A program made the translations under genes and the position numbers. A stretch of 64,000 nt of DNA from NCBI GenBank assembly GCA_965243215.1, contig CBDEUJ010000005.1, positions 1,364,001-1,428,000 on the forward strand, written 5' to 3'. The first letter of the stretch is position 1. Each line of letters begins with the position of its first letter. This DNA comes from JAJEFO01 sp009843725 (lineage in GTDB: Bacteria; Pseudomonadota; Alphaproteobacteria; Rhodobacterales; Rhodobacteraceae). Shown piece after piece: positions 43,849 through 51,815 of this stretch. Under the pieces are notes generated by a model. The model was not told the DNA's origin, searched no databases, and was given only the letters and a program-made list of their open reading frames with translations.

Positions 43849-44505
43849 ATGAACCTGTTCGAACAAGGCGAGGAAGTGGCCAGGGAGATGGAGAGACTCC
43901 GTTCCTTCCGGCGGCAAGTCAACCGGCACAGCGTGATGCGCCAGCTCGCTCCGGGAACCGCCGTCAAGCTCCTGTGGAGCCAGTTGCGACTCATCTGGGA
44001 CGGCTTGCGGAAACTGCAGCTGATCGACTTCTCACAAATGAGGCGAGCGGAACTCGAACTCATCTGCAACAAGGACGAGAAGGCAAGCCCCTATTACAGG
44101 ATCGTCCTTTGCGACCCGTACGGCAGCCTGCACGCGCTCAGCGAACATCTGCACGCGACATTTCCAACCTTCAACTGGCTGGCCCTCGAGGATCTCACCA
44201 GGATTCGGGTCGGCCAGATACCAGGAATCAATCTCGTCAGCTTTCTGAACGCAGTAAGCGTTCTGATGTCCCTTCTTGCCGCATTGGGTGCCTACACGAT
44301 TGTCGAGTTCCTCCTTCGACATCTCGACATGGCAAATGACTTGATTGCCACCGGATTGGCCGTCTTGATCTGGCTTCTTGTCGTGCGCCTGATGATTCTC
44401 GTGGTGAGGCACAAGGCTCGAAAACGGCTGCAGGGAACGCTCGGGATTCTTGGATACATGGCGATCCGCGCCCGCGAGGGCGAACTGCCTTCGGCCCGGA
44501 ATTGA
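43849..44505 (+). CDS. Membrane protein of unknown function
   Basis: 218 residues. A soluble N-terminal part (about 1-125, with LFEQGEEVAREMERLRSFRRQ and CNKDEKASPYYRIVLCDP) is followed by two membrane helices near 128-155 and 162-182 and a basic tail. The ATG at 43849 has a GGAGAG site 8 bases upstream; the frame is open far upstream but those residues are not protein-like. No family recognised. It lies 153 bases before the Na/Pi gene on the same strand. Confidence 0.7.
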   Translation: MNLFEQGEEVAREMERLRSFRRQVNRHSVMRQLAPGTAVKLLWSQLRLIWDGLRKLQLIDFSQMRRAELELICNKDEKASPYYRIVLCDPYGSLHALSEHLHATFPTFNWLALEDLTRIRVGQIPGINLVSFLNAVSVLMSLLAALGAYTIVEFLLRHLDMANDLIATGLAVLIWLLVVRLMILVVRHKARKRLQGTLGILGYMAIRAREGELPSARN

Positions 44506-44544
44506 GCCACGCGATCAAGGAAGACCCTCTTTTGGTTTCGCTGG

Positions 44545-44556
44545 GATGCATGCATC
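44545..44556. repeat. 12-nt perfect palindrome GATGCATGCATC
   Basis: Lies in the spacer between the unknown membrane protein and the Na/Pi symporter. A longer outer pair, TGGGATGC (44542-44549) and GCATCCCA (44587-44594), could form a hairpin around it. A binding site for a regulator of the transporter is possible; nothing more can be said. Confidence 0.35.
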
Positions 44557-44658
44557 GTTCACATGCGCCCGAATGGCGCTGCGCCTGCATCCCATGCGCT
44601 TGCCTGCCATGCATGAAGGAAGGCACCGGTCTCCGGGCGTCAAACATGTCAAGCTGAC

Positions 44659-46260
44659 ATGAACGAGCTTCTTGCAGGGATCGCGGGCGGCCTTGGCCTC
44701 TTCATCGCGGGGATGTGGATCCTCACCGAGAACCTGAAGGCGCTGGCGAGCCGGCGGTTGCGAATTGCCGCGGGCCGATGGACCGGAAACCGGTTCTCAG
44801 CCCTTGCGTGGGGCGCCTTGGCCGGCGCGGCCACCCAGAGCATGACCGCAATGGTCTTCATCGTGGTGAGCATCCTTCGCTCGGGGCTCGTCACGACCCG
44901 GGGCGCGCTCGCGCTGGTTCTCGGCGGAACCCTCGGAGTGTCCGTCCTCGTCGTGATCGTCACCTTCGACATCAAGGTCGTCGCGCTCTACGCCCTCGGC
45001 ATCGCCGGCGCGGCTCTGGCGAGCGACCGGCTGTCGAGGTTCAGGCCCGTGTCGGCGTCGGTCCTCGGAGGGGCCATGATCGTTCTCGGCCTCGTGCTCG
45101 TGAAGGACGCCGCCGCGCCCCTCGCCGGGCAGCCCTGGTTCCTGGAGATGATCGAGGGAACGGGGGAATCGCTCGCGCTCGCGTTCCTGGTCTCCGCGCT
45201 TCTCACGTTCGCCGTGCAGTCCTCAAGCGCGGTCGCGATCTTCGGCATCAGTCTCGCGGCGGTCGGGCTCCTCTCCACCGACCAGGTGATCATGATCATG
45301 TACGGCAGCCTGATCGGGTCGAGCGCGATCGTCTACGCGCTGTCGGCGGGGCTTACGGGCCGCTCGCGCCAGGTGTCAATGTACCTGGTGGGCTACAACG
45401 TGCTCATCTGCGCGGTACTGGTTCCGCTCCTGTACATCGAGATCCATCTTGACGTTCCCCTGGTCAAGGCATTTGCCCTTTCCCTGGAGCTCGGCCTCGA
45501 GCAGCAACTCGCCGCCGTCTACGTGTTTCTTTGCGTGTTCCTGCTGCCCGTGATGATCGCCGGGCTCGGCTGGTCGGCCTCGTTGCTCCAGCGGCTTTGG
45601 CCGGCATCGGTGCCCGACGCGCTGTCCCGACCGAGGTTCCTGCACGACCACGCCTCGATGGACGTCGAGACCTCGGTGATCCTCGTCGAACTGGAGCAGA
45701 GGCGGGCCATGCAGGAACTCTCCAAGTACTTCGAAGCGGTGCGCCGGGACGAAAGGGTCGGGCCTCTTCGCGCGGGCATGAAGAAGCTCCTCTTCGAAAT
45801 CGCAGAGTTCCTGGACGACCTTCACGAACGCCATCCCATGCACGGGACCGAGGACCAGAACTCGTTGCGCAATCGGCAGAAGCTCCTGACCTGGCTTGAG
45901 GACTCGCTCGGGGTCATGTGCGAGATGCTCTCGGACATCGACGACAGGTCCGCGATCGGCCAGTTGCGCACGACGATCTGCGAGAGCGTCGACGGCGTGC
46001 TCCTGTCGCTGGTCGAGGCGACGGGTTCCGCCGACCCGGCGGACTGGAAGGTCACGAGAAAGCTCACCGGCGATCGCGGCAAAATGATGCGCGACATCCG
46101 GACGCGGTACCTGCAACAGGACCCGCCGCTGCCAAAGACCGACCTGGTCAGCGTCCTCTTGGTCACCAATTCCGTGGAGGAGACGTTCTTCCTGTTCGCG
46201 AGGATCGAGAAGGAGTTCGACCCTGCCACCAACGTCCCGAGCCATTTTTCTCACGCCTGA
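44659..46260 (+). CDS. Na/Pi-cotransporter family protein with PhoU-like tail
   Basis: 533 residues. Two inverted membrane halves each carry the phosphate-binding type motif: TQSMTAMVF (about 59-67) and VQSSSAVAIFG (about 189-199). From about residue 335 onward the protein is cytoplasmic and helical (QRRAMQELSKYFEAVRRDERVG...), resembling a PhoU domain fused to NptA-type transporters. It likely imports phosphate with sodium, or exports it. Confidence 0.88.
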   Translation: MNELLAGIAGGLGLFIAGMWILTENLKALASRRLRIAAGRWTGNRFSALAWGALAGAATQSMTAMVFIVVSILRSGLVTTRGALALVLGGTLGVSVLVVIVTFDIKVVALYALGIAGAALASDRLSRFRPVSASVLGGAMIVLGLVLVKDAAAPLAGQPWFLEMIEGTGESLALAFLVSALLTFAVQSSSAVAIFGISLAAVGLLSTDQVIMIMYGSLIGSSAIVYALSAGLTGRSRQVSMYLVGYNVLICAVLVPLLYIEIHLDVPLVKAFALSLELGLEQQLAAVYVFLCVFLLPVMIAGLGWSASLLQRLWPASVPDALSRPRFLHDHASMDVETSVILVELEQRRAMQELSKYFEAVRRDERVGPLRAGMKKLLFEIAEFLDDLHERHPMHGTEDQNSLRNRQKLLTWLEDSLGVMCEMLSDIDDRSAIGQLRTTICESVDGVLLSLVEATGSADPADWKVTRKLTGDRGKMMRDIRTRYLQQDPPLPKTDLVSVLLVTNSVEETFFLFARIEKEFDPATNVPSHFSHA

Positions 46261-46446
46261 ACGGTGCCGCGGCAGACGCGCATCACCGCAGGACTGACTT
46301 CTGGAGGAGACACCGCCCGGCTTCCCTTTCCGTGAGAGTTGCCAGCGTTCGCCGACCGCCCTTGCCGACACCCAAGGCGTCCGCGCACGAAGTGCCCCGA
46401 TGGAACCGGCCGCCGCCACGAGTCCTGAACCTGGATTCCTGAAGCT

Positions 46447-47472
46447 CTACTGGCCGAGTCTCAGCACCACTGGACAGTGATCGCTCAGGCGCTTGCGTTC
46501 ATTCTCCGCGTATTCAGGTGCGGCGTCGTGGCCAAGGCCGAGTTTCTCGAACCCGAACGTCGCAAACGACTGCAAGAGCGCCTTGTCCGCAATGATCAGG
46601 TCGATATGCTCTTCGTACCTCTCCGGATGTCTTGACCAGCATACGGTGTCCAGGCCCTCCGGTCCCTTTGTCAGGTCGAGACCGTGTGGAGCGCCGTCGT
46701 TCAATTCGGCCCAGAAGTCCTCATGGCGTGCTGGATTGGGATAGATCCGATTCAGGCGGCGGTTGAAGTCGCCAGCCACCACCACACGACGGCCAAGTGC
46801 GTGCTTGGCCTCGATCCAGTTCTCCAGGATCGCCAGCTGCGCTTTCAGCGTCCTGCAATCGAAACGCGACGGGTATGGCCGCCTGTCGAAGAAGCCCTCG
46901 TCCTCGACGTCACGCAGGGGAAACTGGTGGCACGACGACTTCAGATGAACATTGAGAAAGGAGATCCTGCGTCCTTCATGCTTGAATTCGACCTGCATGG
47001 CAGACCTGGTCGGTCGAACAATCTCGGCGGAGCCGTCGCGCGTCAGCTCGATATGCTGAAGGGACAGGGCCGATACCGTTTTCACGTCCGGCGGCTCCGG
47101 AAAAGTCGCCTTGGAAATGGCGAGTGCCGTGAAGATGTCCCGTTCGCCGGGCGGCCGCGCCTCGTCGCCCGGCACGTATCGATCGGAAATGATCAAGTGA
47201 TAGTCGGCAGACGGGAAAATCCGTTCAAGAGCAGCCGGCGACCCGACTTCCTGCAGCGCGATCACGTCTCCCGCGATCCGCTTCGCCGTCGCGGCCAGCC
47301 GCGCGTAGTCGACGTCCTCGCGGGCGACGGATCCGTTTCGGAGGGGCATGCCGGTCTCATGGTGCAGGTCCGCGACATTCCACGTGGCGAAGGTCAAGCC
47401 GTCAGCAGAAGCCTGATAGAACGTTGCAATGACGCCAATGAAGGTGAAGAGTGCGCAAGCCGCATGTCTCAT
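46447..47472 (-). CDS. Exported endonuclease/exonuclease/phosphatase-fold hydrolase
   Basis: 341 residues with a signal peptide (cleavage near ASA, about residue 23). The catalytic motifs of the EEP family are present: TWNVADL, VIALQEVGS (metal-binding Glu), VVVAGDFNRR (Asp/Asn) and the C-terminal LSDHCPVVL (Asp-His). This fold cleaves phosphodiesters or phosphomonoesters; export suggests a role in scavenging extracellular DNA or organic phosphate, in keeping with the nearby phosphate transporter. It converges on that gene. Confidence 0.85.
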   Translation of the reverse strand: MRHAACALFTFIGVIATFYQASADGLTFATWNVADLHHETGMPLRNGSVAREDVDYARLAATAKRIAGDVIALQEVGSPAALERIFPSADYHLIISDRYVPGDEARPPGERDIFTALAISKATFPEPPDVKTVSALSLQHIELTRDGSAEIVRPTRSAMQVEFKHEGRRISFLNVHLKSSCHQFPLRDVEDEGFFDRRPYPSRFDCRTLKAQLAILENWIEAKHALGRRVVVAGDFNRRLNRIYPNPARHEDFWAELNDGAPHGLDLTKGPEGLDTVCWSRHPERYEEHIDLIIADKALLQSFATFGFEKLGLGHDAAPEYAENERKRLSDHCPVVLRLGQ

Positions 47473-48149
47473 GGGGTGCTCCGGTCAGTCTCGCCTTTCA
47501 GGATCGTATCTCCAAACGGCCAGCTTTGCGATGCGTCCTCCTCGACACCTGTTGCCTGCCTGAGGGAGCCAGCAAGTGAAGCCAGACGGGGTGTCGCCCG
47601 TTTGCGCTCATCAGCTTGAACCGTTGCAGCAAGCCGCCGGGCCACTGACGCAACGCTGGCGCGGGGAAGACGACGATACTGAAGCGGCTACGCGCGCTCG
47701 GCGAGAACCGGGGTCTCCGCGCCATGGAGGGATCGCAGAGGGACGCGGATTGAAACCCTGTCTCCGGCCTTTCGGTCGCGTTTCTCGGACATGCACGCGC
47801 GCAGGATGATTCACGATGTCGGGCATGCTCCATGGTCTAGGTCGTCGCCTGGGTTTCCGGGCTCGAGAAACCGCCCTTCCTGACCTGAAGCGTGGAACCG
47901 CGTCGGCGGCTAGCTCTTCGATTCCTCACGCTTGATCGGAGGCTGCGACGCCCGACCGGCTCCGAACCGCCTGCAGAAGTCGGTATCCGATCCGGGGTCC
48001 TGCCTCATGCATGCCGCCTTCAAGGCTGAGAGGCAGGACCTGCGCAGTTGTCGCGAAAACTCCAGCGCGCAATCTGGGTTGCGCTTTACCGATCATGGCG
48101 TTGCTGCCCGATCTCTCTGGACTCCCTCGATTCGGGCCCGCTTTCAGGA
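47473..48149. other. 680-bp region without a recognisable gene
   Basis: Spacer between the amt stop and the EEP hydrolase start on the minus strand. Open frames lack motifs. The EEP promoter is expected just above 47473. Confidence 0.45.
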
Positions 48150-49454
48150 TCAGCCCTTCGAGAATTCCGGATAGGCTTCCATTCCAAGCTCGGCCACGTC
48201 GAGCCCCATGATTTCGGCCTCCTCGTCAACGCGGATTCCCATCGCGTGCTTCAGGACGGTCCAGACAACGAACGAGACCAGGAACGTGAACGCTCCGATG
48301 GCGATGATCCCGAGGATCTGGGAGCTGAAGTTCGCGTCGCCATTGTAGATCGGAACCACAAGCGTGCCCCAGACACCGGCGAACAGGTGGACCGGGATTG
48401 CACCAACCACGTCGTCTATTCCGATCCGGTCAAGCAGGGGCACAGCAACCACAACGATGACGCCGCCGACCGCCCCGATCCAGAGTGCGCCGAAGAGCGT
48501 CGGGGCGAGGGGCTCGGCGGTGATCGAGACGAGTCCGGCCAACGCGCCGTTCAGCACCATGGTCAGGTCCACCTTCCCGTACATGACCTGCGTGAGGATC
48601 AGTGCCGCGATCGCGCCGGACGCCGCCGCCATGTTGGTGTTGGCAAAGATGCGGCTCACGTCGGCAATGTCGCCCACGGTGCCCGCAGCCAGCTGCGATC
48701 CGCCGTTGAAGCCGAACCAGCCAAGCCACAGGATGAACGTGCCCAGAGTTGCCAGCGCCAGGTTGGACCCAGGCATCGGATTGACCCTGCCGTCCCTGTA
48801 CTTGCCAAGGCGCGGACCGAGGACGATCGCGCCGGCCAGCGCAGCGAAACCGCCCGCCGAATGGACCAGGGTCGAGCCCGCGAAGTCGCTGAAACCCGCC
48901 TCAGACAGCCAGCCGCCACCCCACTGCCAGGATGCCCCGATCGGATAGATCAGGCCGGTCAGCGCAACCACGAAGATCAGGAAAGGCCAGAGCTTGATGC
49001 GTTCGGCCAGAGTTCCCGAGACGATCGAGGCCGTGGTTGCGCAGAACATCAGCTGGAAGAAGAAGTCGGATCCGACGGACGCGTAGTCAAGCGCTGCGGC
49101 GGCGGGATCGAGACCGACCGGCTCGAGCGCGGCTGGCGAAACCAGGATGCCGAGCCAGCCCGCAACCGACCACGCGTCGCCTGGATACATGAGATTGAAT
49201 CCGACCAGCCAGTACATTACGGACGCAACGGCGAAGAGAGAGATGTTCTTGGTCAGTTGCATCGTCACGTTCTTGGATCGCACGAACCCCGCCTCAAGCA
49301 TTGCAAAGCCCGCCGCCATCCAGAAGACCAGAAAGCCGCCGACCAGGAACAGGAGCGTGGTGAAGATGTAGGGATTGACGTCCGTCCCGGCTTCCTGGGC
49401 GGCCACCGCAGTCGGAACGAGCGCCGCCAGCAGGCAAAGAGTGGTAAGTTTCAT
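48150..49454 (-). CDS. amt: Ammonium transporter (Amt family)
   Basis: 434 residues with a signal peptide and eleven predicted membrane helices. The twin pore histidines fall in the expected motifs, STLVHSAGG and AIPVHLFAGVWG, and FAMLEAGFVRSKNV is an Amt signature. It moves ammonium across the inner membrane. The ATG at 49454 has an AGGAAC site; the frame stays open 105 codons upstream through the decayed PII gene. In most Proteobacteria amtB is cotranscribed with glnK, whose product plugs the channel; here that gene appears broken. Confidence 0.93.
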   Translation of the reverse strand: MKLTTLCLLAALVPTAVAAQEAGTDVNPYIFTTLLFLVGGFLVFWMAAGFAMLEAGFVRSKNVTMQLTKNISLFAVASVMYWLVGFNLMYPGDAWSVAGWLGILVSPAALEPVGLDPAAAALDYASVGSDFFFQLMFCATTASIVSGTLAERIKLWPFLIFVVALTGLIYPIGASWQWGGGWLSEAGFSDFAGSTLVHSAGGFAALAGAIVLGPRLGKYRDGRVNPMPGSNLALATLGTFILWLGWFGFNGGSQLAAGTVGDIADVSRIFANTNMAAASGAIAALILTQVMYGKVDLTMVLNGALAGLVSITAEPLAPTLFGALWIGAVGGVIVVVAVPLLDRIGIDDVVGAIPVHLFAGVWGTLVVPIYNGDANFSSQILGIIAIGAFTFLVSFVVWTVLKHAMGIRVDEEAEIMGLDVAELGMEAYPEFSKG

Positions 49455-49474
49455 TTTCTTGTTCCTTTCCCGCC

Positions 49475-49798
49475 TCAAAGGGCGATTTCGTTGCGTTCGC
49501 CCGGGCGCACCGGCATCGCGCTCCGGGCGTCCGGCACGACGATCCTGCCGGATCTCTCGGTGTCGCACGTGGCCTCGACAGCACATCCGTTCCTGCCGGC
49601 AGGCATCACGCTGTCTGTCCCGGCCCTTGCCGCGCACATCATTGCCGACGCCGTCTTGCAACGGTTCCCGACATGTCCCGATCAGGAGCCGAGAGCCCTG
49701 GAATCCGGCACATGCATGGCGTCCACGCCCGCCGAGACGATCGTTCCGCGCACCACGTCGAGCTTGCACGGACTGATGGCCGCGATCATGGACTTCAT
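49475..49798 (-). pseudogene. Degenerate PII (GlnK/GlnB-like) gene with in-frame stop
   Basis: Read in one frame, this gives 108 codons from an ATG with a GGAGAACCG site. The N-terminus (MKSMIAAISPCKLDVVRGTIVSAGV) aligns with PII MKxIxAIIKPFKLDEVR. The following DSRALGS-stop-SGH aligns residue for residue with EVKGFGRQKGH, so TGA (49682-49684) replaces the conserved Gln39. The C-terminus SGRIVVPDARSAMPVRPGERNEIAL matches GKIFVxxxxxxxRIRTGExxExAL. The uridylylation Tyr51 region and central strands are not preserved and about five residues are missing. It ends 20 bases before amt. Decay is the simplest reading; a functional 37-residue peptide cannot be excluded. Confidence 0.8.
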
Positions 49799-49823
49799 CG
49801 GTTCTCCTCTCGCATTGCAGAGG

Positions 49824-49852
49824 CCTGACGCAACGCAGGCTGCGTCGTCAGG
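49824..49852 (-). promoter_or_regulatory. Leader hairpin upstream of PII pseudogene/amt
   Basis: Arms CCTGACG (49824-49830) and CGTCAGG (49846-49852) pair perfectly, with inner arms ACGCA and TGCGT around a GGC loop and a 2-base bulge. It sits 26 bases upstream of the PII start codon, next to the ribosome site, so it could affect translation or mRNA stability. There is no T-run. Confidence 0.45.
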
Positions 49853-49910
49853 AGATTGCCGTTTCTGCACCGCAGCAAGACCAAGGCGTGCCAGATCCGG
49901 AGAAGAATCG

Positions 49911-49960
49911 GCCAATTTGACAAAATCCGGGCAAATTTGGAGCCGATGATGCAAATTTGA
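49911..49960. repeat. Three 20-bp-spaced CAAATTTG-type repeats
   Basis: GCCAATTTGA (49911-49920), GCAAATTTGG (49931-49940) and GCAAATTTGA (49951-49960) recur at exactly 20-bp intervals, two helical turns. The core CAAATTTG is itself a palindrome. They lie 113-162 bp upstream of the PII pseudogene start, a plausible upstream activator or repressor array for amt expression. The binding protein is unknown. Confidence 0.6.
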
Positions 49961-50253
49961 GCGACAAAGGTACAAGGGATTTTCGATTGAACATAAATCT
50001 TGCGCAATGTGGACGGAACGTGTCCGAACCTGAGCTTGCACCTGATGATGGCCAGTCAATCGCAGCGCGAGCCCGAAAAGTCAGGGGATGGCATGCCATC
50101 CGCAGGCAACCGCAGTCTCCCTTGACCGCACTGTCACGACATCGAGAACGCGAACGTGCACATCGGGAAACGCTCCACATCTTGCCCTGAAACACTTCAA
50201 AAGGGCCCTGCCGTCAATCATGTGGCGCTACAAATTGAATTCCGAATGTCACT

Positions 50254-50559
50254 TCATGAGTTTCTTGGCAAACTCGAATCCAGCCAGCTTCCTACACGAA
50301 TTCCAACCTTGACCGTCGCTGGCTTAATCAATTGAATGACGAAGAAATTGTCTTCCTGCGAGAGTTTTCGGCCGTGCATTGACAGGTGCGATTCAACGGC
50401 GTCATACAATTCATTGTCCGAGCTTTGAGTCTTGACCGCATATGCCGAGTCGGAAATCCTCACGCTATCGCAGGGATTCTCGACATAATCGCGAACCGTG
50501 CGTTTCGTTTCCGCCCCTTTGATTTCGTACGCAATCAAGAACACGCGATATCTGTTCAT
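50254..50559 (-). CDS. Small hypothetical protein, possibly Cas2/SinR-like fold
   Basis: 101 residues in AT-richer DNA. YRVFLIAYEIKG at the N-terminus, SDSAYAVKTQSS in the middle and DNFFVIQLIKP near the end give the strand pattern of small ferredoxin-like folds seen in Cas2 and SinR-type hypothetical proteins. The ATG at 50559 has a GGAGAAC site; upstream residues in the same frame look non-coding. There is no CRISPR array or cas1 nearby. Function unknown; the base composition suggests horizontal acquisition. Confidence 0.55.
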   Translation of the reverse strand: MNRYRVFLIAYEIKGAETKRTVRDYVENPCDSVRISDSAYAVKTQSSDNELYDAVESHLSMHGRKLSQEDNFFVIQLIKPATVKVGIRVGSWLDSSLPRNS

Positions 50560-50768
50560 GCACTCGTTCTCCTTCCGCACGGAACGCTGTTGAATTCCAG
50601 CTGCCAGCATCCGTCGGGCCAGGGTGCCGCCGTTCGATCTCCCGATCCGTGACTGCCGCACTGATTGGTTCCGAATTCAATCTGGCCTCGAACGACCCGC
50701 AGGGCACGCGGGTGCTCTGCGGAGGCACGGCGACAATCGCGGCCGACTTCGACTGACGCTGACGGCGA

Positions 50769-51815
50769 TCAGACGGCCTTTCCCGCCTCGTCGAAGAAAT
50801 GAAGCCGGTCCTCCGGGGCGACGATCCCGATCCGGTCGCCGATGCAGACTTCGGTTTCGCCGCCCGTCCTGATCGTGACCTGCCCGGCCTGGCCGCCGTC
50901 CACGATCAGGAACGTGTCTGCCCCGAGATATTCCATCACGTCCACCGTGCCGTCCAGCAGGCCCTCGCCTTCCGGCCCGATCTCTACATGCTCGGGCCGG
51001 AAGCCGATCCGGGTTGCCGGACGCCCTCCCGCGAACGGGCCACCCCGTCCGCCGGGCAGGCTGAACGACCCGTTCGACGTGCTGCACTCCAGCACGTTCA
51101 TCTTCGGCGAGCCGATGAACTGGGCCACGAACAGGTTGGCAGGGTGCCGGTAGAGTTCGCGCGGCGTTCCAACCTGCGCGATCCTGCCGAACTCGAGAAC
51201 CACGATCCGGTCTGCAAGCGTCATTGCCTCGACCTGGTCATGGGTGACGTAGATCATCGTGCGCCCGAGCGACTGGTGCAGCTTGGCGATCTCGTAGCGC
51301 ATCTCGACGCGGAGCGCAGCGTCAAGGTTTGACAACGGTTCGTCGAACAGGAACGCGGTCGGATCGCGCACGATGGAGCGTCCGATCGCGACGCGCTGAC
51401 GCTGGCCTCCCGAAAGCGCCTTCGGCCGCCGGTCCAGAAACGGGTCCAGCTTGAGGATCCGGGCCGCCTCGTTCACCTTTGAATCAATCTCGGCCCGAGG
51501 CGCGCCGGCGGTCTTCAGCGAAAACCCCATGTTCTCGCGCACACTCATGTGGGGATAGAGCGCGTAGGACTGGAACACCATCGTAAGGCCGCGTTTCGAC
51601 GGCGGGTCCGCAGTCCTGTCCTCGTCGTCGATCAGGAGCGTCCCGCGGCTGATCTCCTCGAGGCCGCCAATCATTCGCAGGAGCGTGGACTTTCCGCAGC
51701 CGGAGGGCCCGACGAACACCACGAACTCGCCATCCGTTATTTCCAGGTCAAGGCCCATTATGACCTGAAGCTCGCCAAACCACTTCTCGACCGCCTGCAG
51801 AGCTATCGCGCCCAT
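50769..51815 (-). CDS. ABC sugar transporter ATP-binding protein (MalK/UgpC type)
   Basis: 348 residues. Walker A is GPSGCGKST, the signature is LSGGQRQRVAIGRS, and Walker B is AFLFDEPLSNLDA, followed by a C-terminal regulatory OB-type domain (TRIGFRPEHVEIG). The ATG at 51815 with a GGAGGGAAGTC site overlaps the hydrolase stop by 13 bases; the frame is open upstream within that gene. Last gene of the LacI-controlled operon. Confidence 0.93.
   Translation of the reverse strand: MGAIALQAVEKWFGELQVIMGLDLEITDGEFVVFVGPSGCGKSTLLRMIGGLEEISRGTLLIDDEDRTADPPSKRGLTMVFQSYALYPHMSVRENMGFSLKTAGAPRAEIDSKVNEAARILKLDPFLDRRPKALSGGQRQRVAIGRSIVRDPTAFLFDEPLSNLDAALRVEMRYEIAKLHQSLGRTMIYVTHDQVEAMTLADRIVVLEFGRIAQVGTPRELYRHPANLFVAQFIGSPKMNVLECSTSNGSFSLPGGRGGPFAGGRPATRIGFRPEHVEIGPEGEGLLDGTVDVMEYLGADTFLIVDGGQAGQVTIRTGGETEVCIGDRIGIVAPEDRLHFFDEAGKAV

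Larger units (their letters stand above)
49799..50253. other. AT-richer leader and spacer upstream of PII pseudogene/amt
   Basis: 450 bp with lower GC than the surroundings. It holds a hairpin and three spaced repeats listed separately. No coding frame with motifs was seen. It should contain the promoter of the PII-amt unit. Confidence 0.5.

Noticed and set aside
49682..49684. TGA in the PII relic as a selenocysteine codon
   Set aside because: No selenocysteine insertion element was seen, PII proteins use no selenocysteine, and many other conserved PII residues are also lost.
49870..49910. Sigma-54 promoter (TGGCACG...TTGC) upstream of the PII/amt unit
   Set aside because: On minus, TGGCACG and TTGC are separated by eight bases instead of the required four, so the GG-N10-GC spacing fails.
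49911..49960. The three 20-bp-spaced repeats as replication iterons
   Set aside because: No rep gene, DnaA boxes or partition genes are nearby; a promoter position upstream of amt explains them better.
50254..50559. CRISPR system around the Cas2-like protein
   Set aside because: No repeat-spacer array and no cas1 or effector gene in the window; the resemblance is at fold level only.
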